A stretch of DNA of 64,000 nt from Oceanobacter kriegii DSM 6294 (GTDB lineage: Bacteria; Pseudomonadota; Gammaproteobacteria; Pseudomonadales; Oceanobacteraceae), in the NCBI RefSeq assembly GCF_000422845.1, contig NZ_AUGV01000021.1, forward strand, positions 1 through 64,000, written 5' to 3'. The notes under the pieces are model-generated. The model saw nothing but the letters and a program-made list of their open reading frames with translations. It made no database searches and had not been told where the DNA came from. Below, piece after piece: positions 1-9,776 of the stretch. The position numbers and the translations under genes were made by a program. Within the stretch, counting starts at the first letter, position 1. Each line of letters starts with the position of its first letter.

Positions 1-3000
1 TTGGCGTCGACGGTGATCGTGCCGTTCAGGGCAGAAGCTGAGTCGACAGTGACCGTATCGCCATCTGCATCATTGCTACCCGCCAGCAGATCAATGCTCG
101 CAGGAGTATCTTCAGCAGTAGTTTCAGTACGGCCACTTGGAGTGGTTGGCGCATCGTTTTCAGCAGTAACAGTTACCGTGATGGTCTCGGTCACAGTGCC
201 ACCATTACCGTCACTCAATGTGTAGGTAATGGTATCGGTGCCGTTGAAGTCAGCGTTCGGCGTGTAGGTTGCAACGCCGTTGGCGTCGACGGTAACAGTA
301 CCGTTCAGGGCACTGGCACTATCCACAACTACGGTGTCGCCCTCTGCATCATTGCTACCCGCAAGCAGATCAATGCTGGCAGGAGTGTCTTCCGCAGTGG
401 TTTCAGTGCGGCCACTTGGAGTTGTCGGAGCGTCGTTTTCAGCGGTGACCGTTACCGTAATGGTTTCAGTCACGGTACCACCGTTTCCATCACTCAGGGT
501 ATAGGTAATGGTATCGGTACCGTTGAAGTCCTGGTTCGGCGTGTAGGTCGCAACGCCGTTGGCGTCGACGGTAACAGTACCGTTCAGGGCGCTGGCGCTA
601 TCCACAACCACGGTGTCGCCATCCACATCGGCAGAACCTGCCAGCAGATCAATGCTCGCTGGAGTGTCTTCAGCGGTGGTTTCAGTACGACCGCTTGGCG
701 AAGTTGGTGCATCGTTTTCAGCAGTAACGGTTACCGTGATGGTTTCGGTTGTAGAACCGCCATTGCCATCGCTAACGGTGAACGTAATGGTGTCAGTACC
801 GTTAAAGTCCGGGTTGGGTGTGTAAGTAGCGATGCCATTTACATCAACAACAACCGAACCATTGTTAGCCGATGCACTATCAACTGTTAGGGAGTCACCA
901 TCCGGGTCTGCCATGCTTGCTAGCAAATCAATATTTGCCTGACCATCCTCAGCAACGGTTTCAGGCTGGGCACCGGTTGAATAAGGGTTACTGTTCGAGC
1001 CTGCTGGATCGACAGACACGCTGACAGATCCTGTTGCCGTACCACCATTACCATCTGCAATGTCGTAGGTAATGGTGTCACTGCCAGTAAATCCATTGTT
1101 TGGCGTGTAGGTAAGAGAGCCATCAGGTTCAACAATAACCGTGCCGTTCGCAGCGGTTGCCGATGTGACCGAAATAGCATCACCGTCAACATCATTGGCT
1201 TGAGACAGCACATCGATATTGATCGCTATATCTTCCTTCGTAGATGCGGACTGCGATCCTGCTGTTGGTGCGTCGTTTTCAGCGGTGACAGTGACTGTAA
1301 TCGTCTCGGTTACCGTACCGCCGTTACCGTCACTCAGGGTGTAGGTGATGGTGTCAGTGCCGTTGAAATCAGCATTCGGTGTGTAGGTTGCTACGCCGTT
1401 GGCGTCCACGGTGATCGTGCCGTTCAGAGCGGATGCGCTATCCACAACCACGGTATCACCATCAACATCACCGGAACCGGCCAACAGGTCAATAGATGCT
1501 GGAGTATCTTCGGCGGTAGTTTCAGTACGGCCAGACGGTGTAGTCGGAGCGTCGTTTTCAGCAGTAACGGTTACCGTGATGGTCTCGGTAACCGTGCCAC
1601 CGTTTCCATCACTCAATGTGTAGGTGATGGTATCCGTGCCGTTGAAGTCGGCGTTAGGCGTGTAGGTTGCTACGCCGTTAGCGTCGACAGATACCGTACC
1701 ATTCAGAGCACTGGCGCTATCCACAACGACCGTGTCGCCATCAACGTCGGCAGAACCTGCCAGCAGATCAATACTCGCCGGAGTATCTTCCGCAGTCGTT
1801 TCCGTACGGCCAGACGGTGTAGTCGGAGCGTCGTTTTCAGCAGTAACGGTTACCGTAATGGTTTCAGTTACCGTACCGCCGTTACCGTCACTCAGCGTGT
1901 AGGTAATGGTGTCCGTGCCGTTGAAGTCCTGGTTCGGGGTGTAAGTGGCAACGCCGTTGGCGTCCACGGTGATCGTGCCGTTCAGAGCGGATGCTGAATC
2001 GACGGTGACCGTGTCGCCATCAACATCAGCAGAGCCTGCCAACAGATCGATAGACGCTGGAGTATCTTCAGCGGTGGTTTCAGTGCGGCCGCTTGGCGTG
2101 GTTGGTGCGTCGTTTTCAGCAGTGACGGTTACCGTGATGGTCTCGGTCACAGTGCCACCGTTACCATCACGCAGCGTGTAGGTAATGGTATCAGTGCCGT
2201 TGAAGTCCTGATTCGGGGTGTAAGTGGCAACGCCATTGGCGTCGACAGAGACAGTACCGTTCAAGGCGCTGGCGCTATCTACAACTACGGTGTCACCGTC
2301 TACGTCAGAAGAGCCTGCCAGCAGATCAATGCTCGCAGGAGTATCTTCAGCAGTGGTTTCAGTACGGCCACTTGGAGTGGTTGGTGCGTCGTTTTCAGCC
2401 GTGACAGTGACTGTGATGGTTTCAGTTACCGTGCCGCCGTTACCGTCACTCAATGTGTAGGTGATGGTATCGGTACCGTTGAAGTCCTGATTCGGCGTGT
2501 AGGTTGCCACTCCGTTGGCATCAACAGAGACAGTGCCGTTCAGCGCGGATGCGGACTCCACGGTAACCGTATCGCCATCCGCATCATTGCTGCCCGCCAG
2601 CAGATCAATACTTGCTGGAGTGTCTTCAGCGGTAGTTTCAGTACGGCCACTTGGAGTGGTTGGTGCATCGTTTTCAGCAGTGACGGTGACTGTAATCGTC
2701 TCGGTAACCGTGCCGCCGTTTCCATCACTCAGTGTGTAGGTGATGGTGTCCGTGCCGTTGAAGTCAGCGTTAGGCGTATAGGTCGCTACGCCGTTAGCGT
2801 CGACGGATACCGTACCGTTCAGCGCGCTGGCGCTATCCACAACAACCGTGTCGCCATCCACATCCGCAGAGCCTGCCAGCAGATCAATGCTCGCTGGGGT
2901 GTCTTCGGCGGTGGTTTCAGTGCGACCGCTTGGCGTTGTCGGTGCGTCGTTTTCAGCAGTGACAGTGACTGTAATCGTCTCGGTCACGGTGCCACCATTA

Positions 3001-6000
3001 CCATCACTCAATGTGTAGGTGATGGTGTCGGTGCCGTTGAAGTCCTGGTTCGGGGTATAAGTTGCAACGCCGTTAGCGTCCACAGATACCGTACCGTTCA
3101 GCGCGGATGCGGAGTCCACGGTAACCGTATCGCCGTCTACATCATTACTGCCTGCCAGCAAATCAATGCTTGTAGGAGTGTCCTCGGCGGTAGTTTCCGT
3201 ACGACCAGACGGCGTAGTCGGAGCGTCATTTTCAGAGGTAACGGTGACAGTAATCGTCTCGGTAACCGTGCCGCCGTTTCCATCACTCAGGGTGTAGGTG
3301 ATGGTGTCGGTGCCGTTGAAATCGGCGTTCGGTGTGTAGGTAGCAACGCCGTTGGCATCCACGGATACCGTGCCATTCAGAGCACTGGCGCTATCTACAA
3401 CAACCGTATCACCATCCACATCAGCAGAACCTGCCAGCAGATCAATGGAAGCTGGAGTGTCTTCAGCGGTGGTTTCAGTGCGGCCACTTGGAGTCGTTGG
3501 TGCATCGTTTTCAGCGGTTACGGTGACTGTAATCGTCTCGGTAACCGTGCCGCCGTTACCGTCACTCAGCGTGTAGGTGATGGTGTCGGTGCCGTTGAAG
3601 TCCGCATTTGGCGTGTAAGTTGCTACGCCGTTAGCGTCCACGGATACCGTACCGTTCAGCGCGGATGCAGAGTCCACGGTAACCGTATCGCCATCCACAT
3701 CAGCAGAGCCTGCCAGCAGATCAATAGACGCCGGGGTATCTTCAGCGGTTGTTTCAGTACGGCCACTTGGCGTGGTTGGCGCGTCGTTTTCAGCGGTAAC
3801 GGTGACAGTAATCGTCTCGGTAACCGTGCCGCCGTTTCCATCACTCAGTGTGTAGGTGATGGTGTCAGTGCCGTTGAAATCAGCATTCGGTGTGTAGGTT
3901 GCAACGCCGTTAGCGTCGACAGAGACGGTACCGTTCAGCGCAGAAGCGGAGTCGATGGTAACCGTATCGCCATCCACATCCGCAGAGCCTGCCAACAAAT
4001 CAATGCTTGCAGGAGTGTCCTCGGCAGTCGTTTCAGTACGGCCAGACGGCGTAGTCGGTGCATCGTTTTCAGCGGTTACGGTGACTGTAATGGTTTCGGT
4101 CACGGTGCCGCCGTTTCCATCACTCAGGGTGTAGGTGATGGTATCCGTGCCATTGAAATCAGCGTTAGGCGTATAAGTCGCTACACCGTTGGCATCGACG
4201 GTAACAGTACCGTTCAGGGCGCTGGCGCTATCCACAACTACGGTGTCGCCATCCACATCGGCAGAACCTGCCAGCAGATCAATGGAAGCTGGAGTGTCTT
4301 CAGCGGTAGTTTCAGTACGACCGCTTGGAGTGGTTGGTGCGTCGTTTTCAGCAGTAACAGTGACTGTAATGGTTTCCGTAACTGTGCCGCCGTTTCCATC
4401 ACTCAGTGTGTAGGTGATGGTGTCGGTGCCATTGAAGTCGGCATTCGGCGTGTAGGTAGCAACGCCGTTTGCATCAACGGTAATAGTGCCGTTAAGAGCC
4501 GACGCACTATCCACAATCACAGTATCGCCATCAACGTCGGCAGAACCTGCCAGCAGATCAATACTCGCCGGAGTATCTTCAGCAGTCGTTTCAGTACGGC
4601 CACTTGGAGTGGTTGGCGCATCGTTTTCAGCAGTGACGGTGACTGTGATGGTTTCAGTTACGGTGCCGCCGTTACCGTCACTCAATGTGTAGGTGATGGT
4701 ATCCGTGCCGTTGAAGTCCGGGTTAGGTGTGTAGGTAGCAACGCCGTTAGCGTCGACAGATACCGTGCCGTTCAGCGCGGATGCACTATCCACAACAACC
4801 GTGTCGCCATCCACATCCGCAGAGCCTGCCAACAAATCAATACTCGCTGGAGTGTCTTCAGCGGTGGTTTCAGTTCGGCCACTAGGAGTGGTTGGTGCGT
4901 CGTTTTCAGCCGTGACAGTGACTGTGATGGTTTCCGTAACTGTGCCGCCGTTACCATCGCTCAGGGTATAGGTGATGGTGTCGGTGCCGTTGAAATCAGC
5001 GTTAGGCGTATAGGTCGCTACGCCGTTAGCGTCGACGGATACCGTACCGTTCAGCGCGCTGGCGCTATCCACAACAACCGTGTCGCCATCCACATCCGCA
5101 GAGCCTGCCAACAAATCAATACTCGCTGGAGTATCTTCGGCAGTCGTTTCAGTGCGGCCAGATGGCGTAGTCGGTGCATCGTTTTCAGCAGTAACGGTTA
5201 CCGTGATGGTCTCGGTAACCGTGCCACCGTTTCCATCACTCAGGGTGTAGGTAATGGTGTCCGTGCCGTTGAAATCAGCGTTCGGTGTGTAGGTAGCAAC
5301 GCCGTTAGCGTCCACGGATACCGTACCGTTCAGCGCGGATGCAGAGTCCACGGTAACCGTATCGCCATCCACATCAGCAGAGCCTGCCAACAAATCAATA
5401 CTCGCTGGAGTATCTTCCGCAGTCGTTTCCGTACGGCCAGACGGTGTCGTTGGTGCGTCGTTTTCGGCAGTAACCGTTACCGTGATGGTTTCCGTCACCG
5501 TGCCGCCGTTACCGTCACTCAAGGTGTAAGTAATAGTGTCGGTACCGTTGAAGTCCTGGTTCGGCGTGTAAGTCGCTACGCCGTTAGCGTCGACGGTGAT
5601 AGTACCGTTCAGAGCGGATGCTGAATCGACAGTGACCGTATCACCATCCACATCAGCAGAACCTGCCAGCAGATCAATGGAAGCTGGAGTGTCTTCAGCC
5701 GTAGTTTCAGTGCGGCCAGACGGTGTAGTCGGAGCGTCGTTTTCAGCAGTAACAGTGACTGTGATTGTTTCAGTCACGGTGCCGCCATTACCGTCACTCA
5801 AGGTGTAGGTGATGGTGTCGGTGCCGTTGAAGTCCGGGTTAGGTGTGTAGGTAGCAACGCCGTTAGCGTCGACAGATACCGTGCCGTTCAGCGCGGATGC
5901 ATTATCCACAACAACCGTATCGCCATCCACATCAGCAGAGCCTGCCAGCAAATCAATGCTTGCAGGAGTGTCTTCAGCGGTGGTTTCCGTACGGCCAGAC

Positions 6001-6300
6001 GGTGTAGTCGGAGCGTCGTTTTCAGCAGTAACGGTTACCGTGATGGTCTCGGTTACCGTGCCGCCATTACCGTCACTCAGGGTGTAGGTGATGGTATCCG
6101 TGCCATTGAAATCGGCGTTAGGCGTGTAGGTAGCAACGCCGTTAGCGTCGACGGTAACAGTACCGTTCAGCGCACTGGCGCTATCCACAACTACGGTGTC
6201 GCCATCCGCATCAGCAGAACCTGCCAGCAGATCAATGGAAGCTGGGGTGTCTTCAGCGGTGGTTTCAGTACGGCCACTTGGCGTGGTCGGCGCGTCGTTG
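1..6300 (-). repeat. Tandem 279-bp (93-residue) repeats inside the adhesin gene
   Basis: About 21 near-identical units plus two divergent ones (about 840-1270) lie head to tail, with period 279 bp visible from recurring landmarks near 80, 359, 1480, 1758, 2040 and so on to 6222. Protein sequence is nearly invariant while synonymous third positions and a few residues (for example SNDADGD versus SADVDGD) vary as a mosaic between units. Confidence 0.92.
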
Positions 6301-9300
6301 ACGTTGTTCACCGTCAGGGTAACAGTGGCTGTTGAGGTGCCGCCATCCGAGTCGGTTACTTCGTAAACGAAGGAGTCTGTTCCGGCAAAGTCAGCATTTG
6401 GGGTGTAAACGAAGCCACCATCGGGTTGCAGTACAACGCTGCCGTTGGCTGGGCCGGTTACCGGTGTGGTGTTCACTGACAGGGTGTCGCCATCCGGGTC
6501 TGAATCGTTGGTCAGTACGTTGCCGCTGATACTGGTGTCTTCATTGCCGCTGGCACTGTCGTCCACCGCAGTCGGGGCAGGGTTCAGAACCGTCATGGTG
6601 AAACTGGCCGCCACGGAGGCACCCTCGGTGTCTGTCGCGGTGACGGTAATGCTGTATTCACCGTTGGCCAGTTGGGTGGATGCATCGGCATCCAGGCTAC
6701 CACTGATCACGCCGGTATTGGGATCAATACTCAGGCCGTTCGGCAGCCCGGTTGCTGAGAACGTCAGGCTGGCGGAATCACTGTCGGCAAATTGGCCACT
6801 GACATCCAGCGATACCGTACCGCTGTCCTGTGCGTTGAGGTCTGGAATGCCGGTGGTCGTAGGTACCGCGTTAACGTTCACCGTAACGGTGGTGGTTTCT
6901 GTGGTGCCGCTGGATGTGACCGTATAGGTGAAAGTATCGCTGCCGCTAAAGCCGTTGTTAGCCTGATAGGTCGCGTTGCCGTTGGCATCAATCGTGACCG
7001 TGCCGTTGGCCGGCTGGGTGTACGAAGTCACCGCCGCTGCCGGGTTCTCAAAGGTATCGTTGGCCATCACGTTGAAGCCGACCGGATCACTGCCGTTGGT
7101 GTAGACCGTGTCGGCCTCAATATCGACCACAGGGGTAATGGTAATCGGCAGTTCCAGGCTCACCAGAGGCAAACCAAGCAGGCTGTCAGTCAATGCCAGA
7201 TCGATGGTTACCGGGCCGTTGTAATCCGCGCCCGGGGTGTACACCAGACTTTGCAGTGCCAGATTAATATCAGCAACGTTGCCGGTCAGGGTCACAGTAC
7301 CGGGTTCGGTTTGTGACAGTGACACACCGGCGGTTTGATCCACAGACAGCGCACCCAAAGGTACATCCAGCGTCACATCAACCAGGCTGGCGTTGATGTT
7401 GCCCGCTTGCAGTTCAATCAGGCCCACGTCGGCAAAAATCAGCGATTGGTCTTCCGCCAGCAATGGAATTGTTGGCAGGTTCACCAGCGCCGACACACTC
7501 AGGTCGACGTTTAGATCGAAGCTGCTGGAAATCTGAGCGCCTTCCGGATCGGTGGCGGTGATGGTCAGCGGGAAGGTGCCATCTGCGGAGGCTTGCAGTT
7601 CAGCCTCTGCCACGGTGCCGGACAAAATGCCGGTGTTCGGGTCCAGCGACAGGCCATCTGGCAGATCGACGCAAGTGTAAATCAGCGGATCACCATCCGG
7701 GTCACTGAAAGCGCCACTCAGGTCGATCAACACCGCTTCACCACGGGTAGTATTGCTGTCGGAGATACCGGTGGTTTCCGGAATACCATTGGTGTTGATG
7801 GTGACCGTCGCCGTCTCGGTGGTGCCGTTGGAAATCACGGTATAGGTAAAGCTGTCGCTACCGGTAAAGCCGTTGTTAGCCTGATAGGTCGCGTTACCGT
7901 TGGCATCAATCGTGACCGTGCCGTTGGCTGGCTGGGTGTAGCTGTCGATGGCCGCGCCGCTGTTCTCGAAGGTGTCATTGCCCATGACATTGAACAGCAC
8001 GGGATCTGTGCCGTTCACATTAACGGTGTCGTCAACGATATCCACCACAGGAGTAATGGTAATCGGCAGTTCCAGGCTCACCAGCGGCAAACCAAGCAGG
8101 CTGTCGGTCAATGCCAGATCGATGGTTACCGGGCCGTGGTAATCCGCTCCCGGGGTGTACACCAGGCTTTGCAACGCCAGATTGATATCGGCAACGTTGC
8201 CGCTGAGCGTGACGGTGCCGGGTTCGGTTTGCGACAGCGACACACCGGCGGTTTGATCAACCGACAATGCACCCAGCGGCACGTCCAGCGTCAGGTCGAC
8301 CAGGCTGGCGTTGATGTTGCCCGCTTGCAGTTCAATCAGACCCACATCAGCAAAAATCAGCGATTGGTCTTCCGCCAGTAGCGGAATCGTTGGCAGGTTC
8401 ACCAGCGCCGATACACTCAGGTCGACGTTGAGGTCGAAGCTGCTGGAAACCTGTGCACCTTGCGGGTCGGTGGCGGTAATGGTCAGTGGGAAAGTGCCAT
8501 CTGCGGAGGCTTGCAACTCAGCTTCTGCCACGGTGCCCGACAAAATGCCGGTATTCGGGTCCAGCGACAAACCGGTCGGCAGATCGACGCAGGTATAGAT
8601 CAGCGAGTCACCATCCGGGTCGCTGAAAGCGCCACTCAGGTCGATCAACACGGCTTCGCCACGGGTGGTATTGCTGTCGGAGATACCGGTAGTTTCCGGA
8701 ACACCATTGGTGTTAATGGTCACCGTGGTGGTTTCTGTGGTGCCATTCGACAGCACAGTGTAGGTGAAACTGTCACTGCCGGTATAGCCGTTATTGGCCT
8801 GGTACACCGCATTGCCGTTGGCATCGATGGTCACGGAACCGTTGGTTGGCTGGGTGTAGCTGTCGATGGCTGCACCGCTGTTCTCAAAGGTGTCGTTGGC
8901 CATGACGTTAAAGGCCACCGGATCGGTACCATTGACGTTGACGGTATCGGCGACGATGTCCGCGGTCGCGGCGACGGTCACCGGCAGTTCGAGGCTCACC
9001 AGTGGCAAACCCAACAAGCTGTCGGTCAATGCCAGATTAATGGTTACCGGGCCGTTGTAGTCATCACCGGGGACATACACCAGACTTTCCAGCAGCACGT
9101 TGATATCGCCCGGGTCACCACTCAGCACCAGGCTGCCCGGAGAGGTTTGCGATACCGACACATCTGCTGAAGGGTCTATAGTGAAGCCTCCCACAGGGAC
9201 ATCCAGCGCCAGATCGACCAGACTGGCGTTGATGTTGACCAGATCCAGCTGGATCAAGCCGACGTCCAGAAACACCAGCGATTCGTCTTCCGGCAACAGC

Positions 9301-9563
9301 GGCAAGGTTGGTAGCGTTAACAGGCTGTTGACCACCTCGTTAGTGGTTTCAACCACACCACCCAACGTTTGGGTGACACCACCGATCAAACCACCCAGCA
9401 GCTGCGGTTGTACCAGCGGGCCGCTGTTTTTGTCAGCCGTTGGCTCGGCTGGCTCACCACTGCCACTCAACGCATCCAGCGATGTAATCAGCCCAGCGCC
9501 GTCAAACATGCGGCGACGCTCAAGAGCCAAACGAGGGGGGTTTTTGTGAATTTTGCGAGCCAT
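1..9563 (-). CDS. Giant repetitive surface adhesin (cadherin/Ig-like repeats), 3' end off the window
   Basis: The frame is open from the ATG at 9563 to the window edge, so 3187 residues are visible and the C-terminus, where a type I secretion signal would lie, is missing. The N-terminus carries a LALERRRMFDGAG motif like the LEPR/FDGA motif at the start of many very large secreted adhesins. Residues of about 80 to 900 form a 306-residue module present about 2.6 times, with cadherin-like (NGTDPVAFNVMANDTFE) and He_PIG-like (FSDPDGDSLIY) parts. After about residue 1085 there are about 23 units of a 93-residue Big_9/tandem-95 type domain with NDAPTTPSGRTE, DGDTV and NGTDTITYTLSDGNGG signatures. 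Acidic DxD and DGDT loops suggest calcium binding. By family it should be an exported, cell-surface or biofilm protein; the substrate is unknown. No secretion genes are adjacent within the window. Confidence 0.9.
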   Translation of the reverse strand, partial: MARKIHKNPPRLALERRRMFDGAGLITSLDALSGSGEPAEPTADKNSGPLVQPQLLGGLIGGVTQTLGGVVETTNEVVNSLLTLPTLPLLPEDESLVFLDVGLIQLDLVNINASLVDLALDVPVGGFTIDPSADVSVSQTSPGSLVLSGDPGDINVLLESLVYVPGDDYNGPVTINLALTDSLLGLPLVSLELPVTVAATADIVADTVNVNGTDPVAFNVMANDTFENSGAAIDSYTQPTNGSVTIDANGNAVYQANNGYTGSDSFTYTVLSNGTTETTTVTINTNGVPETTGISDSNTTRGEAVLIDLSGAFSDPDGDSLIYTCVDLPTGLSLDPNTGILSGTVAEAELQASADGTFPLTITATDPQGAQVSSSFDLNVDLSVSALVNLPTIPLLAEDQSLIFADVGLIELQAGNINASLVDLTLDVPLGALSVDQTAGVSLSQTEPGTVTLSGNVADINLALQSLVYTPGADYHGPVTIDLALTDSLLGLPLVSLELPITITPVVDIVDDTVNVNGTDPVLFNVMGNDTFENSGAAIDSYTQPANGTVTIDANGNATYQANNGFTGSDSFTYTVISNGTTETATVTINTNGIPETTGISDSNTTRGEAVLIDLSGAFSDPDGDPLIYTCVDLPDGLSLDPNTGILSGTVAEAELQASADGTFPLTITATDPEGAQISSSFDLNVDLSVSALVNLPTIPLLAEDQSLIFADVGLIELQAGNINASLVDVTLDVPLGALSVDQTAGVSLSQTEPGTVTLTGNVADINLALQSLVYTPGADYNGPVTIDLALTDSLLGLPLVSLELPITITPVVDIEADTVYTNGSDPVGFNVMANDTFENPAAAVTSYTQPANGTVTIDANGNATYQANNGFSGSDTFTYTVTSSGTTETTTVTVNVNAVPTTTGIPDLNAQDSGTVSLDVSGQFADSDSASLTFSATGLPNGLSIDPNTGVISGSLDADASTQLANGEYSITVTATDTEGASVAASFTMTVLNPAPTAVDDSASGNEDTSISGNVLTNDSDPDGDTLSVNTTPVTGPANGSVVLQPDGGFVYTPNADFAGTDSFVYEVTDSDGGTSTATVTLTVNNVNDAPTTPSGRTETTAEDTPASIDLLAGSADADGDTVVVDSASALNGTVTVDANGVATYTPNADFNGTDTITYTLSDGNGGTVTETITVTVTAENDAPTTPSGRTETTAEDTPASIDLLAGSADVDGDTVVVDNASALNGTVSVDANGVATYTPNPDFNGTDTITYTLSDGNGGTVTETITVTVTAENDAPTTPSGRTETTAEDTPASIDLLAGSADVDGDTVTVDSASALNGTITVDANGVATYTPNQDFNGTDTITYTLSDGNGGTVTETITVTVTAENDAPTTPSGRTETTAEDTPASIDLLAGSADVDGDTVTVDSASALNGTVSVDANGVATYTPNADFNGTDTITYTLSDGNGGTVTETITVTVTAENDAPTTPSGRTETTAEDTPASIDLLAGSADVDGDTVVVDSASALNGTVSVDANGVATYTPNADFNGTDTITYTLSDGNGGTVTETITVTVTAENDAPTTPSGRTETTAEDTPASIDLLAGSADVDGDTVVVDSASALNGTVSVDANGVATYTPNPDFNGTDTITYTLSDGNGGTVTETITVTVTAENDAPTTPSGRTETTAEDTPASIDLLAGSADVDGDTVIVDSASALNGTITVDANGVATYTPNADFNGTDTITYTLSDGNGGTVTETITVTVTAENDAPTTPSGRTETTAEDTPASIDLLAGSADVDGDTVVVDSASALNGTVTVDANGVATYTPNADFNGTDTITYTLSDGNGGTVTETITVTVTAENDAPTTPSGRTETTAEDTPASIDLLAGSADVDGDTVTIDSASALNGTVSVDANGVATYTPNADFNGTDTITYTLSDGNGGTVTETITVTVTAENDAPTTPSGRTETTAEDTPASIDLLAGSADVDGDTVTVDSASALNGTVSVDANGVATYTPNADFNGTDTITYTLSDGNGGTVTETITVTVTAENDAPTTPSGRTETTAEDTPASIDLLAGSADVDGDTVVVDSASALNGTVSVDANGVATYTPNADFNGTDTITYTLSDGNGGTVTETITVTVTSENDAPTTPSGRTETTAEDTPTSIDLLAGSNDVDGDTVTVDSASALNGTVSVDANGVATYTPNQDFNGTDTITYTLSDGNGGTVTETITVTVTAENDAPTTPSGRTETTAEDTPASIDLLAGSADVDGDTVVVDSASALNGTVSVDANGVATYTPNADFNGTDTITYTLSDGNGGTVTETITVTVTAENDAPTTPSGRTETTAEDTPASIDLLAGSNDADGDTVTVESASALNGTVSVDANGVATYTPNQDFNGTDTITYTLSDGNGGTVTETITVTVTAENDAPTTPSGRTETTAEDTPASIDLLAGSSDVDGDTVVVDSASALNGTVSVDANGVATYTPNQDFNGTDTITYTLRDGNGGTVTETITVTVTAENDAPTTPSGRTETTAEDTPASIDLLAGSADVDGDTVTVDSASALNGTITVDANGVATYTPNQDFNGTDTITYTLSDGNGGTVTETITVTVTAENDAPTTPSGRTETTAEDTPASIDLLAGSADVDGDTVVVDSASALNGTVSVDANGVATYTPNADFNGTDTITYTLSDGNGGTVTETITVTVTAENDAPTTPSGRTETTAEDTPASIDLLAGSGDVDGDTVVVDSASALNGTITVDANGVATYTPNADFNGTDTITYTLSDGNGGTVTETITVTVTAENDAPTAGSQSASTKEDIAINIDVLSQANDVDGDAISVTSATAANGTVIVEPDGSLTYTPNNGFTGSDTITYDIADGNGGTATGSVSVSVDPAGSNSNPYSTGAQPETVAEDGQANIDLLASMADPDGDSLTVDSASANNGSVVVDVNGIATYTPNPDFNGTDTITFTVSDGNGGSTTETITVTVTAENDAPTSPSGRTETTAEDTPASIDLLAGSADVDGDTVVVDSASALNGTVTVDANGVATYTPNQDFNGTDTITYTLSDGNGGTVTETITVTVTAENDAPTTPSGRTETTAEDTPASIDLLAGSNDAEGDTVVVDSASALNGTVTVDANGVATYTPNADFNGTDTITYTLSDGNGGTVTETITVTVTAENDAPTTPSGRTETTAEDTPASIDLLAGSNDADGDTVTVDSASALNGTITVDA
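6870..9310 (-). repeat. 918-bp long-period repeat in the adhesin N-terminal half
   Basis: Matching segments recur at a spacing of 918 bp, for example near 7411, 8329 and about 9247, giving two full copies and one diverged copy of a 306-residue module. The two inner copies are much closer to each other than to the N-terminal one. Confidence 0.85.
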
Positions 9564-9776
9564 CAGAAACCTCTACACGGTAATTCATACCTTTTAAGTC
9601 AGGTATTAGCGTAGGTTCCTGAGCGCAATAATGATGTGAGTGTTAAGTAACCGGCGGTTGCGCTTTTGTACAAACTATCAACAAAATGACGGAGAAATGA
9701 CGGCATTTCGCCGGAAAATGATCACTCCTCGGCATGCTCTTTTTCGATATCTGAGGCTGTGACTGACATCGTCGGA
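9564..9776. promoter_or_regulatory. Upstream region of the adhesin gene
   Basis: 213 bp between the adhesin start codon and the stop codon of the sensor kinase gene, both on the minus strand. It is AT-richer than its flanks. AGAGG lies a few bases upstream of the ATG as a ribosome binding site. I see no clear -24/-12 sigma54 element and no strong terminator. Confidence 0.4.

Noticed and set aside
1-9550. Many 60-260 residue open frames on the plus strand across the first 9.5 kb
   Set aside because: They recur with the 279- and 918-bp periods, so they are antisense shadows of the adhesin repeats.
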